Assembly (NCBI GenBank): GCA_021816505.1
Contig: JAKAXS010000027.1
Location: 1 to 13,352 of the forward strand
Direction of reading: 5' to 3'
From: Pseudomonadota bacterium
GTDB lineage: Bacteria > Pseudomonadota > Alphaproteobacteria > Rhizobiales > Hyphomicrobiaceae
DNA: 13,352 nt
The translations under genes were made by a program, and so were the position numbers. The notes under the pieces were generated by a model that saw only the letters and a program-made list of their open reading frames with translations, did not search any database and was not told the DNA's origin. Positions 6,643-13,328 of the stretch are shown here, piece by piece (the first letter of the stretch is position 1; each line of letters opens with the position of its first letter).

Positions 6643-6906
6643 ATGAAAACCATTCTCATCCCGTCGCTGCTCGCGGCGTGCGTGGCGTTGTCTGCAACAA
6701 GCGCGCTTGCATACGCAGGCGCTCCCAGCCGCTCGATCGCAGCTGAAACGAGCATCGTTCACAAGGCCCAGGGCAAACATCACGGGGCTCGACGGGGCTG
6801 CCGCTTCTCTCACGGAAGACTGATCTGCGGCGGTCGCCAGGGACGCGATCACGGCCGGTCGAACCGTGGTCATGGTGGCCGCAAACATGGCGGCGGCCGT
6901 CACTAA
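6643..6906 (+). CDS. Small exported Gly/His/Arg-rich protein
   Basis: An 87-residue protein, started at ATG 6643 because GAGGA lies 7 nt upstream; the frame is open further back but only through a non-ATG start without such a site. Residues 1-23 are a signal peptide ending ALA. The mature part is very basic and low in complexity, with two cysteines (GCRFSHGRLICGG) and a C-terminal tail of repeated GRxHGG/HGGRKHGG units. Histidines and the paired cysteines could bind metal. The low complexity means similarity to named proteins would not be informative. Confidence 0.6.
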   Translation: MKTILIPSLLAACVALSATSALAYAGAPSRSIAAETSIVHKAQGKHHGARRGCRFSHGRLICGGRQGRDHGRSNRGHGGRKHGGGRH

Positions 6907-6951
6907 CCAATCACGCCTACCAACACGACAACCTCAGCAAGGAGACTAATC

Positions 6952-7197
6952 ATGAAGACCGCTATCCGTATCACTGCCATCGCTTTCATCGGTGCGCTCG
7001 CTGTTCCTGCCTTCGCGGGTGAAGAGCACGGCCATTGCAAGGGCGCCAATGTCTGCAAGGGCGACGCCGCTTGCGAGAAGGCCGGCCACAAGGAGCTCAC
7101 CAAGGACGAATGCGCCAAGATCGACGGCGCAACGTTCGAGGCATCGTCGCATGCCGGTGAGGACCACAAGGATGGAAAGCACGATCACAAAAAGTGA
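6952..7197 (+). CDS. Small exported Cys/His-rich protein, possible metal-buffering peptide
   Basis: An 81-residue protein with a strong AAGGAG site 7 nt before its ATG. A signal peptide ends PAFA at residue 22. The mature peptide has four cysteines (29, 35, 41 and 54) in CKGANVCKGDAAC and KDEC, then a His/Asp/Lys-rich tail (residues 67-81). The CKGxNxCKG pattern recalls small Cys-rich exported proteins of Proteobacteria, including bufferin-like (DUF2282-type) precursors, which bind copper after modification by a DUF692 enzyme. No such enzyme gene is present here, so that comparison is tentative. A strong terminator follows, closing the transcript. Confidence 0.68.
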   Translation: MKTAIRITAIAFIGALAVPAFAGEEHGHCKGANVCKGDAACEKAGHKELTKDECAKIDGATFEASSHAGEDHKDGKHDHKK

Positions 7198-7208
7198 TCG
7201 GCGAGGGG

Positions 7209-7251
7209 AGGAGGCTCCCTTGTTTGCTCCCCCAGCCGGGAGCCTCCTTTT
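7209..7251 (+). terminator. Rho-independent terminator after the Cys/His-rich gene
   Basis: AGGAGGCTCCC (7209-7219) and GGGAGCCTCCT (7238-7248) form a perfect 11-bp stem with an 18-nt loop. The 3' arm runs directly into TTTT (7248-7251). It lies 12 bp after the stop at 7197. Confidence 0.8.
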
Positions 7252-7270
7252 CATCTATCTGAAGCAAGAA

Positions 7271-7295
7271 TGGCCGGCCCCTTAAGGGCCGGCCA
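7271..7295. repeat. GC-rich perfect inverted repeat
   Basis: TGGCCGGCCC and GGGCCGGCCA (10-bp arms) surround CTTAA. It lies 20 bp after the terminator and 30 bp before the next gene. The minus-strand side has a T-rich tail (ATTCTTGCTTC), so it may stop antisense transcription or act as a second hairpin. Confidence 0.55.
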
Positions 7296-7325
7296 ATCCG
7301 ATCACTCTGGACAGTCGCAACGTAA

Positions 7326-7964
7326 ATGACCCTCTCATACACGCAGCCATCGACCCGCCTGCGGCGCGTGCAGCTCAACCGACGCATTCTCATCGCGCTG
7401 TTGATGCTAAGCGCAGCCTTCTTTCTTCCATTCGTCTGCGCAGTCTGGCTGCACAGCGCGCCGCTGTTCTACGCCCAGATCGAGCATGTCGGCATTTTCC
7501 TGATCTTCATCGCGATCTTTGGCCGGACCTGGTGTGCTCTGCACATCGGCGGCCTGAAGAAAGCAGCGATCGTTGATACGGGTCCGTATTCTGTCGTGAG
7601 AAACCCGCTCTATGTGTTCACCATCATCGGTGCGGCAGGTATGGGCGCGCAGACCAGCTCACTGGTCGTGACGGCTCTCAGCGCTTTTGTCACCTTCCTG
7701 GTCTTCGCAGTCGTGGTGCGCAAGGAAGAAGCCTACCTGTCCGAACATTTCGGCGAAGCCTACGAAAGCTACCGGCAGCGCGTTCCGCGGTTCTTCCCTA
7801 ATTTCTCGGCTTACAAAGCTGTGCCGCATTTAACTATCTACATGCGCGTGGTCCAACGCACGTTCGTCGAGTCCTGCTACTTCCTGATCGCCATACCGGC
7901 CTTTGATATGATCGAGCTCGCGCAGAGTTACGGATGGATTCCGCATGCTTTCCACCTGCCATGA
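7326..7964 (+). CDS. Isoprenylcysteine carboxyl methyltransferase-family membrane protein
   Basis: A 212-residue polytopic membrane protein with hydrophobic segments near 20-42, 50-68, 95-110 and 112-131, plus a weaker one near 184-196. The family signature is present: GPYSVVRNPLY (86-96) and, near the C-terminal end of the catalytic region, EEAYLSEHFGEAYESYRQRV (134-153) followed by PRFFP. Enzymes of the ICMT/PEMT group use S-adenosylmethionine to methylate small or lipid-linked substrates at the membrane. Bacterial members often sit in czc/cus-type metal resistance clusters, as here, but their substrate is unknown. The next start lies 12 nt past its stop, indicating cotranscription. Confidence 0.85.
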   Translation: MTLSYTQPSTRLRRVQLNRRILIALLMLSAAFFLPFVCAVWLHSAPLFYAQIEHVGIFLIFIAIFGRTWCALHIGGLKKAAIVDTGPYSVVRNPLYVFTIIGAAGMGAQTSSLVVTALSAFVTFLVFAVVVRKEEAYLSEHFGEAYESYRQRVPRFFPNFSAYKAVPHLTIYMRVVQRTFVESCYFLIAIPAFDMIELAQSYGWIPHAFHLP

Positions 7965-7976
7965 GGGAGATGGACG

Positions 7977-8477
7977 ATGAACGGATTGACAGGATGGCGC
8001 GCATTAACGACGTCGTATCAGCGCATTTGCCGCGTTGACCATCGGACGATCAGGCAACATTTTCACGTCGTGATGAGCAAGCGTTTCACACCGTATGGCC
8101 ATTCTGCAGTCAGGGGCATCGTGCATGCGCCGGCTCGCTGGCTGCGCGTCTTTATGGCCGTCATCATTCTTGCCATCAGCGGTCCGGTTGCGGCATCGCA
8201 TGCTGCAACGACCGACTTCACCACAATGGCAGAGAGCCTTGTCCTGGCCGATGGTTCTTCGGCCGGGCATGACGCCGGCACTCAGAACAACCCGGATGAA
8301 TCATCCGGCAAGCACCATGCGCATTGTGCGGTTTGTCACAGCCCGGCATCCGCATCGGTACGTGTTCAGGACAGCGTGAGCGTGCCGGATGGTGACCCGA
8401 TTACCTACGGGCTCATCGATACGAGCGACGTCGCCAAGCACGACCCGTCGCCATTGCCAGAGCCTCCCCGCGCCTGA
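7977..8477 (+). CDS. Membrane-anchored His/Cys-motif protein of a metal-efflux cluster
   Basis: A 166-residue protein with GGGAGA 6 nt before ATG 7977. A hydrophobic segment at about 56-74 follows a long basic N-terminus; an alternative ATG at 8073 would give a more normal signal sequence but lacks a ribosome site. The periplasmic part holds HHAHCAVCH (113-121), a likely metal-binding motif, and ends LPEPPRA. Short proteins with an HxxCxxC/H centre and a Pro-rich C-terminus ending in PPRA are common directly upstream of CzcB/CusB-type genes (some are annotated DUF2946-like). This one is in the same position. Biochemical role unknown; metal sensing or delivery is inferred. Confidence 0.72.
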   Translation: MNGLTGWRALTTSYQRICRVDHRTIRQHFHVVMSKRFTPYGHSAVRGIVHAPARWLRVFMAVIILAISGPVAASHAATTDFTTMAESLVLADGSSAGHDAGTQNNPDESSGKHHAHCAVCHSPASASVRVQDSVSVPDGDPITYGLIDTSDVAKHDPSPLPEPPRA

Positions 8478-8492
8478 AGGGCTTAGCGCCTT

Positions 8493-8528
8493 GGTGGCTG
8501 TACGCGCTCTTGTCGGCGCGCAGCCACC
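8493..8528 (+). repeat. Long imperfect hairpin before the czcB-like gene
   Basis: GGTGGCTG (8493-8500) pairs with CAGCCACC (8521-8528); after a 2-nt bulge CGCGC (8503-8507) pairs with GCGCG (8516-8520). No T-run follows, so it could be a leader structure or mRNA-stability element within the 124-nt gap between genes rather than a terminator. Confidence 0.5.
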
Positions 8529-8601
8529 GCTATCCATCCCGCTAGATCCCTGAACCGCCCAGGCCGCATCGCGTCGGCTAGGCGCAGACGTAGGTAATCC
8601 A

Positions 8602-9948
8602 ATGAAACGATCCCATCTGTTCACCGCTATCGCGGGCGGCGGCGTTGCCGTTGCCGTGATGTTTGCTTCTTACCCTGCCGTGTTTGGCAATCCGACCGCG
8701 CCGGCTTCGGCTTCAGAAACCGGGTCCGCTGAAGGCTCAGGTCACAAGCACGAAGAGGGCGCGCATACCGGCGAAGAAGAAGCCGGAAAGCGCCCTGAAG
8801 GTGCGGCCAGCAAGGGATCAGGCCACAATCACGAAGAGGGTGCCCATACCGGCGAGGAAGAGGCAGCAAAGCTTCCCGAAGGTGCCGTCAAGATGTCTGC
8901 TGCTCAGCTGGCAGCATCCAAGATCGACGTCATGACGGTTGGTCCCGGCACGCTGAGCAAGCGTCTCACAGTGCCAGGCGTCATCATCCCCGATCGCAAC
9001 CGCGTCGGCAGGGTGGCTGCAAAGGTGATCGGCACCGTCGCCGAGCTGAAAAAGCGTCTTGGTGAAACAGTCGAGAAGGGCGAGCTGATTGCAATCCTCG
9101 ACAGCCGCGAGGTTGCGGACGCGAAGAGCGAATTCTTCGGCGCCCGGGTCAACCAGGAACTGCAGTCGACCTTGTTCGAGCGCGAAGAAACGCTCTGGAA
9201 GAAGCAGGTCACGGCCGAGCAGCGCCTGTTGCGGGCTCGGACGACCAACCGGGAAGCGGAGCTGCGCTCAGAGCTTGCCCGCCAGAAACTTTCGGCCCTC
9301 GGCATCAGCGATGAAGAGATCGAGGCTCTGAAAACCGCCGGTGATACGGCCAAGGGCCTTGAACGCTATCAGGTCCGGTCACCCATCGGCGGACGCGTGG
9401 TCGAACAGCTTGTTGACCTCGGAACACCGGTTGGCGGGGAAGGGCAGGCCAAAGAGCTCTACGCGGTCGCGGATCTTTCGGCCCTCTGGGTCGAGCTGAC
9501 CGTGCCGACAGCGGATCTCGACCAGGTCCGGGAAGGGCAGCGCGTGACAATCTCCAACGGTTCAGGCGGCAAGCCAACGACCGGAAAGATCGTCTTTACG
9601 AGCCCGCTGCTGAATCAGGACACGCGCTCTGCGAAAGTGATTGCCGAGATCGACAACGCGACCGGCGCCTGGCGGCCCGGCGCGTTTGTCACGGCTGACA
9701 TTGCGATCGAGGAGCGCGCTGTCGCGCAGGTGATCCCGAATACGGCCGTTCAGACCATCGAAGGCAAGCCGAACGTGTTTGTCCGGACGGAACAGGGATT
9801 CCAGGCCCGTGCCCTGACCACCGCCAACGACGACGGGCAGCTTTCCGAGGTCACCTCGGGACTGGAGCCCGGTGAGGTCGTTGCCGTCACCAACACGTTC
9901 CTGCTGAAGGCGGAAATCGGCAAGTCGGAAGCCGAGCATGCCCATTAA
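8602..9948 (+). CDS. CzcB-type RND efflux periplasmic adaptor
   Basis: A 448-residue membrane-fusion protein. After an N-terminal signal/anchor (about 8-28) comes a duplicated His/Glu-rich segment of 27 residues (45-71 and 72-98), each containing H-x-HEEGAHTGEEEA. The barrel-sandwich (lipoyl-like) halves lie near 140-175 (KVIGTVAELKKRLGETVEKG) and 255-290 (RSPIGGRVVEQLVDLGTPV), with a helical hairpin between them and beta-barrel and membrane-proximal domains after. In CzcCBA/CusCBA systems this protein links the inner-membrane pump to the outer-membrane channel and may deliver metal. Here no pump or channel gene follows, so it is an orphan unless these are elsewhere. The His-rich extension suggests Zn, Co, Cd, Ni or Cu. 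Confidence 0.88.
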   Translation: MKRSHLFTAIAGGGVAVAVMFASYPAVFGNPTAPASASETGSAEGSGHKHEEGAHTGEEEAGKRPEGAASKGSGHNHEEGAHTGEEEAAKLPEGAVKMSAAQLAASKIDVMTVGPGTLSKRLTVPGVIIPDRNRVGRVAAKVIGTVAELKKRLGETVEKGELIAILDSREVADAKSEFFGARVNQELQSTLFEREETLWKKQVTAEQRLLRARTTNREAELRSELARQKLSALGISDEEIEALKTAGDTAKGLERYQVRSPIGGRVVEQLVDLGTPVGGEGQAKELYAVADLSALWVELTVPTADLDQVREGQRVTISNGSGGKPTTGKIVFTSPLLNQDTRSAKVIAEIDNATGAWRPGAFVTADIAIEERAVAQVIPNTAVQTIEGKPNVFVRTEQGFQARALTTANDDGQLSEVTSGLEPGEVVAVTNTFLLKAEIGKSEAEHAH

Positions 9949-9965
9949 CGCGCAAAGGTATCGTA

Positions 9966-10112
9966 ATGACGACTCTGTCGCTCACGACCGTCGTGCTGTC
10001 GCTTGCCATGCTGGCAGCGACAGCAACGCGCCGGAAACGTGCAGAGGCATTGGCTACTGCTTCAGCCAACGGCCGTAGGCCTGCACGTCGATCATCGGCA
10101 CCGTGCCGCTGA
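9966..10112 (+). pseudogene. Possible remnant of the gene after the czcB-like adaptor
   Basis: AAAGG followed 8 nt later by ATG 9966 looks like a genuine translation start. The frame begins MTTLSLTTVVLSLAMLAATA, a hydrophobic N-terminus, then runs into the tail of nucC on the other strand and stops at 10112 after 48 codons. It may be the 5' end of a membrane-protein gene cut off when the CBASS operon was joined here. It does not resemble the start of a CzcA pump. It could also be a small intact gene or chance. Confidence 0.3.
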
Positions 10113-10779
10113 ATTGCAGCCGCGAGATCAGATTGAACAGGAAGGCGGTCGCCGGCTTGCAGTCCTGCTCGTAGCTGTAGCCGCCGGTGTCTTTGTTGAA
10201 GCTGAACGTGCCATGCGCGGCGACGCAGCCGAGCTGCAGCCGGTCGTCGGCCGGATCTTCGCGAAGAACTGCGTCAAGCGCGTTCCCCAAAGGAGGCGAC
10301 CATTCGCTCTCGAAGGTGAGGACGCCGCCCAGGATCGGAATCAGCGGCTTGGCCGGATAGGTGCCGCCGGCATGCGGGATGGGCAGGCTGGTCCGGTGGA
10401 GCCTGCGCACGCTCGCGACCTTCTTGCGGGCATAACGTACCAGCTCGGCATTCATCGTCTGCTTGGCTTCAAACACCGCGTAGACGCTCTCGGCCGGGAT
10501 GATGAGCTGGCCTTCTTTCGTGAAGATGAAGGGCGAATACTGCCGGTCAAAGACGACAACATCGATCTGGTCGCTGAAGCTGCCGTCACTATCGACGACG
10601 TGCGCGGTTGCCGCCTGGTATCGCTTGGGCAGGTACTTGTCGAGCAGCTCCACCCAGACGCGCTCGCTGGCGTCGCCCTTCGTGGTTGGATGCGCGAAGC
10701 ATTCACGGGCCTCCTGCAGCCGCTGCTGGATATCGTTGTGAAGGCCGGTCAGAAGCCGGCTCAGTGACCAGTCGCTCAT
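10054..10779 (-). CDS. nucC: NucC, cyclic-trinucleotide-activated CBASS endonuclease
   Basis: A 241-residue restriction-enzyme-like nuclease, the length of the characterised E. coli MS115-1 NucC, to which it looks closely related from memory (shared SLPIPHAGGTYPAKPLIPIL, for example). Active-site residues are in place: D73 in QIDVVVFD, and E104 and K106 in AVFEAK. NucC trimers bind cyclic tri-AMP in an allosteric pocket and pair into hexamers that cut double-stranded DNA without sequence preference, killing the infected cell before phage matures. Its ATG overlaps the cap6 stop as ATGA, so it is translationally coupled. It is the last gene of the operon and its stop lies about 100 bp from the oppositely oriented adaptor gene. 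Confidence 0.95.
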   Translation of the reverse strand: MSDWSLSRLLTGLHNDIQQRLQEARECFAHPTTKGDASERVWVELLDKYLPKRYQAATAHVVDSDGSFSDQIDVVVFDRQYSPFIFTKEGQLIIPAESVYAVFEAKQTMNAELVRYARKKVASVRRLHRTSLPIPHAGGTYPAKPLIPILGGVLTFESEWSPPLGNALDAVLREDPADDRLQLGCVAAHGTFSFNKDTGGYSYEQDCKPATAFLFNLISRLQFSGTVPMIDVQAYGRWLKQ

Positions 10780-11714
10780 TGTGCCTGCTCCTTGAATGGT
10801 TGTGTTGGAACGATGCTGGCAGCCACTGCGATCGCCCGTGCTCCGGTGACGGGCCGGTCGGGATAGGCGTCGAGCACGATTGCTGGCAGCAGCCGTTGCA
10901 CCAGATCCGAATAGGTAAAGCCGTACGGTCGTGTCTTGTCCGGGCCGGTGATTTTGACGAGCTGCTCGATCTCGTGGGCCGACAGGCCGATCGGGCCGAA
11001 ATTCTCCTGCAGCAGGAAGCGGCGCTGTTCGTCGTTCGGCCGCTCGAATACGAGAATGTCGGCGGCACGGCGTTTGACCGCCGGATCAAGCGATGCGAGC
11101 CGGTTGGTGCACATGATGACGGCAACAGGCAGCTGGCTAGTGGCGATGCGGTCCACGCCACGGATCAGCGCGTTGACGCCGGCGCGGTCCTCGTGATGCA
11201 TCTGGGCAGCCTCGCGAGACTGGGCGAGAGCATCAGCCTCGTCGATCAGCAGGATGATGCCGCCACGCGCCTTGCCGGAACTGCTCTTGAGCTTCGTGCC
11301 TTCCATCACCGCGTGATCAAACGCAGCTGATAACAGCTGCGTCATTTCTCCGACCCGGCCCTGGCCACGAGAGGACAGGCTCAATGGCAAAAGCGTGAGG
11401 TCGATCTTCTCGGCGCGGGCGACGGCGTCGCCGACGGTTTCGGCCAGTTCGGTTTTGCCGGAGCCGACATCGCCGGACAGAACGACGAGTGGCGGACGGC
11501 GAAGGACGGCCGACAGCAGGCCAGTGCTCTTCGGGTGGTGCGTGGCGTGCCACCGTTCGATGCCGGCCGGATTGACCAGAAGGCCCAGGATCTTCGTCAG
11601 GCGGGATTTGTGATCGTCGAGCCCGACGAGGCGCGCATAGCGCGCCTGCGGTCCGACATCCGGGAAGATGGCGCGGCGTTCGAACAGGTCTGTGACAGGC
11701 GTCATGGCGTTCAT
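10776..11714 (-). CDS. cap6: TRIP13/Pch2-like AAA+ ATPase of CBASS (Cap6)
   Basis: A 312-residue AAA+ protein. Motifs: Walker A GDVGSGKT (81-88), Walker B IILLIDEAD (153-161, D158 and E159), sensor-1 asparagine in MCTNR (201-205), and a candidate arginine finger in KRRA (214-217). In type III CBASS this hexamer unfolds the N-terminus of the HORMA protein, taking it off the CD-NTase and preventing activation without infection. I placed the start at ATG 11714, which shares one base with the cap7 stop (TAATG) and follows AGGGGG; a second ATG at 11705 is possible. The frame stays open about 54 codons further upstream over cap7, but that extension is Arg-rich and overlaps coding sequence. Confidence 0.92.
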   Translation of the reverse strand: MNAMTPVTDLFERRAIFPDVGPQARYARLVGLDDHKSRLTKILGLLVNPAGIERWHATHHPKSTGLLSAVLRRPPLVVLSGDVGSGKTELAETVGDAVARAEKIDLTLLPLSLSSRGQGRVGEMTQLLSAAFDHAVMEGTKLKSSSGKARGGIILLIDEADALAQSREAAQMHHEDRAGVNALIRGVDRIATSQLPVAVIMCTNRLASLDPAVKRRAADILVFERPNDEQRRFLLQENFGPIGLSAHEIEQLVKITGPDKTRPYGFTYSDLVQRLLPAIVLDAYPDRPVTGARAIAVAASIVPTQPFKEQAQ

Positions 11715-12229
11715 TAGTACCCCCTCATGCTGGACCGGCCGAGCGCACGGCCGCCGGCGGAATAGGTTTTGTCTGCGCTGAAATATCCGCTCGTACCGGG
11801 TTCGGCGGCGCCGCCCCGTGATACGGGGAGCGTTTCCTTGAACCGGTGCTGCTCCTCGTAAGACAGGCGATCCCATGCGCCGCTGTAGTTGAGGTAGCTG
11901 TAGAACGACGCGCCCGCGATGTTGGCGCCAGGGCGCACGCGGCCCGGATCGTCATCGTTGGCAGCAGAGCCTGCCAGATCCTGCGCCGTGTAGCGGAGTG
12001 TGGGCTCGATCCACTTGCCGTCGCGCCGGAAGCCATAGGTGACGGTGCCGAGATAGCCGGCCTTCAGGAGCCCGATGATCTCGCCCTCGTAGTCGGCAAT
12101 GGCCGCGTCTGACGGCGAACCATAAAGCCGCTGAATGCGCTTGAGATCCGCTGCCACCTTGGATGCCAGATGGACTGCATGCGTGTGCGTGAACGAGACC
12201 GTGTCGGTGTAAGTATAGCTTGAGCTCAT
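11714..12229 (-). CDS. cap7: Bacterial HORMA-domain protein of CBASS (Cap7)
   Basis: A 171-residue protein recognised as bacterial HORMA family 1 by its N-terminal half: HAVHLASKVAADLKRIQRLY, then GSPSDAAIADYEGEIIGLL and YLGTVTYGFRRDGKWIEPTL. In the eukaryotic relatives (Mad2, Hop1) the C-terminal safety belt wraps around a peptide; the corresponding region here is rich in Gly, Ser and Tyr (SGYFSADKTYSAGGRALG). Known role: closes on a specific peptide, thought to signal infection, and then binds and activates the CD-NTase; Cap6 reverses this. The start ATG 12229 lies 4 nt after the cdnC stop with GGGGTG upstream. Only one HORMA gene is present, as in the E. coli MS115-1 arrangement. Confidence 0.92.
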   Translation of the reverse strand: MSSSYTYTDTVSFTHTHAVHLASKVAADLKRIQRLYGSPSDAAIADYEGEIIGLLKAGYLGTVTYGFRRDGKWIEPTLRYTAQDLAGSAANDDDPGRVRPGANIAGASFYSYLNYSGAWDRLSYEEQHRFKETLPVSRGGAAEPGTSGYFSADKTYSAGGRALGRSSMRGY

Positions 12230-12233
12230 GGCA

Positions 12234-13199
12234 TCACCCCTGGAACGTTGTGCCGAAAACCTTCTGCCAGTAGCGGACGGTTTCCTGTTTGGTGGGCGCG
12301 GCAAGCGCTGCGTCGATGGCGTCACCGGCGTCGATCGCGGCATCGACGATCATGTCGGCATGTTCGCGGGTGTAGAGGCGGCTGACGTTGTTGAGCTTGT
12401 TGACCGGATCGATGACCTGCACCGGCGCGGCAAGCTGCCCGACCGTGTTCGGATCGTAGTAGTCGGCAAAGACGATGCGTTTGCGCAGATCCGAGGTCGC
12501 GACGTAGGTGAAGAAATGCTGCAGCGCCTCGGGATAGTCTGACAGGTCGAGCCCGGTATCGGCGAGATGCGCCACGATCATCTCGATCATGAACGACTTG
12601 AAGCGGAAGCCCTGGCGTTCCTGCTTCATCAGGCGCGCCCAGAACTTGATCAGACGGACCAGCTGGGCGAAATGCACGTCGTTGGCCTTCTTGCGCTTGC
12701 GTGCAAACTCCAGGTGATACGGGATGTTGGTGCGCAGGAGCGAACCGTCATCCTGGCTGACGAGATCGCCGTACCATTGCGGATCGCCGTCGTAGAGGAT
12801 CGGCACGACGTCGACATCGAGGCCGGTGCCGCGGAACGATACCGTGACGCTGTAGGTCTGCGGCTGGACCTGCTCCGGCTTGAAGTTCGGGTAGGCCTTG
12901 CGCAGGCGCGCCGCGAGATATTCGAGGAGCGCCTTGATGTCGGATGGCGCTTCGGCGCCGGAGATGTAGCAGGCAACGTCGATGTCGTTGAGCGAGCGCA
13001 GGGCCGTGCCCTTGGCCAGGCTGCCCGAGAGCAGCATCTTCTTCAGGCTGAAATCGGGGTGCTCGTAGAGGTAGCTTTCGAGCTTCTCGCGCAGGCCGCG
13101 TGCCTGCGCCCGGTACTCCGCCGCGATCTCTTTCGGCAGGTTCACGCGCTGCTCGGCGAAGGCGACAATGTCGTCGTGATCAATATGCTGTCGTGCCAT
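12234..13199 (-). CDS. cdnC: CD-NTase (cGAS/DncV-like nucleotidyltransferase) of CBASS
   Basis: A 321-residue nucleotidyltransferase. The GS motif is SGSLAKGTALRSLNDIDVA (58-76), with metal-binding D72 and D74; the third acidic residue is in LDVDVVP (D128 or D130). The C-terminal helical region contains RLIKFWARLMKQER (182-195) and ends YWQKVFGTTFQG. From memory this closely resembles clade C enzyme of E. coli MS115-1, which makes cyclic tri-AMP; the partnership with NucC supports the same product here. The enzyme is silent until the peptide-bound HORMA protein binds. It is the first gene of the operon, with GGA about 9 nt before ATG 13199. The clade and product are inferred, the family is clear. 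Confidence 0.93.
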   Translation of the reverse strand: MARQHIDHDDIVAFAEQRVNLPKEIAAEYRAQARGLREKLESYLYEHPDFSLKKMLLSGSLAKGTALRSLNDIDVACYISGAEAPSDIKALLEYLAARLRKAYPNFKPEQVQPQTYSVTVSFRGTGLDVDVVPILYDGDPQWYGDLVSQDDGSLLRTNIPYHLEFARKRKKANDVHFAQLVRLIKFWARLMKQERQGFRFKSFMIEMIVAHLADTGLDLSDYPEALQHFFTYVATSDLRKRIVFADYYDPNTVGQLAAPVQVIDPVNKLNNVSRLYTREHADMIVDAAIDAGDAIDAALAAPTKQETVRYWQKVFGTTFQG

Positions 13200-13297
13200 G
13201 GCTCAATTCCATCTCTCGAAATGGCCCGCATATGGGGCTCTTTTACATAGTTGCAAGCTCCGCAGCAGATAAGCTAAAGAGCGTATTCCGAGATAGG

Positions 13298-13328
13298 ACT
13301 CATGCGCCACGAGTCTACCCCGTGTCAA
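13298..13328 (-). promoter_or_regulatory. Possible promoter and operator upstream of the CBASS operon
   Basis: On the minus strand a consensus -35, TTGACA, lies at 13328-13323. The position expected for the -10 falls on an imperfect palindrome, ACTCATGCGCCACGAGT at 13298-13314 (plus strand), whose outer four bases on each side pair perfectly. No good -10 hexamer is seen, and the site is about 100 bp from the cdnC start. Palindromic operators bound by CapW or CapH repressors are known for some CBASS operons; whether such a gene lies beyond the window is not visible. Confidence 0.3.

Noticed and set aside
9966..10112. Start of a CzcA-type RND pump gene
   Set aside because: The encoded N-terminus does not resemble that of RND pumps and the frame ends after 48 codons.
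10003..10767. A 254-codon plus-strand frame opposite nucC
   Set aside because: It is the antisense shadow of nucC, whose product has clear family motifs; the shadow protein has low-complexity composition and no ribosome site.
10608..11330. A 240-codon plus-strand frame across the nucC-cap6 junction
   Set aside because: It spans the complementary strand of two real overlapping genes; GC-rich DNA often keeps such frames open.
11714..12343. Longer form of the HORMA protein starting at 12343
   Set aside because: The 38 extra residues overlap cdnC and are Pro/Arg-rich; the ATG at 12229 has a ribosome site and fits the family length.
12567..13250. A 227-codon plus-strand frame opposite the CD-NTase gene
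   Set aside because: It lies entirely opposite a gene with conserved catalytic motifs and reads as Leu/Arg/Glu-rich antisense sequence.
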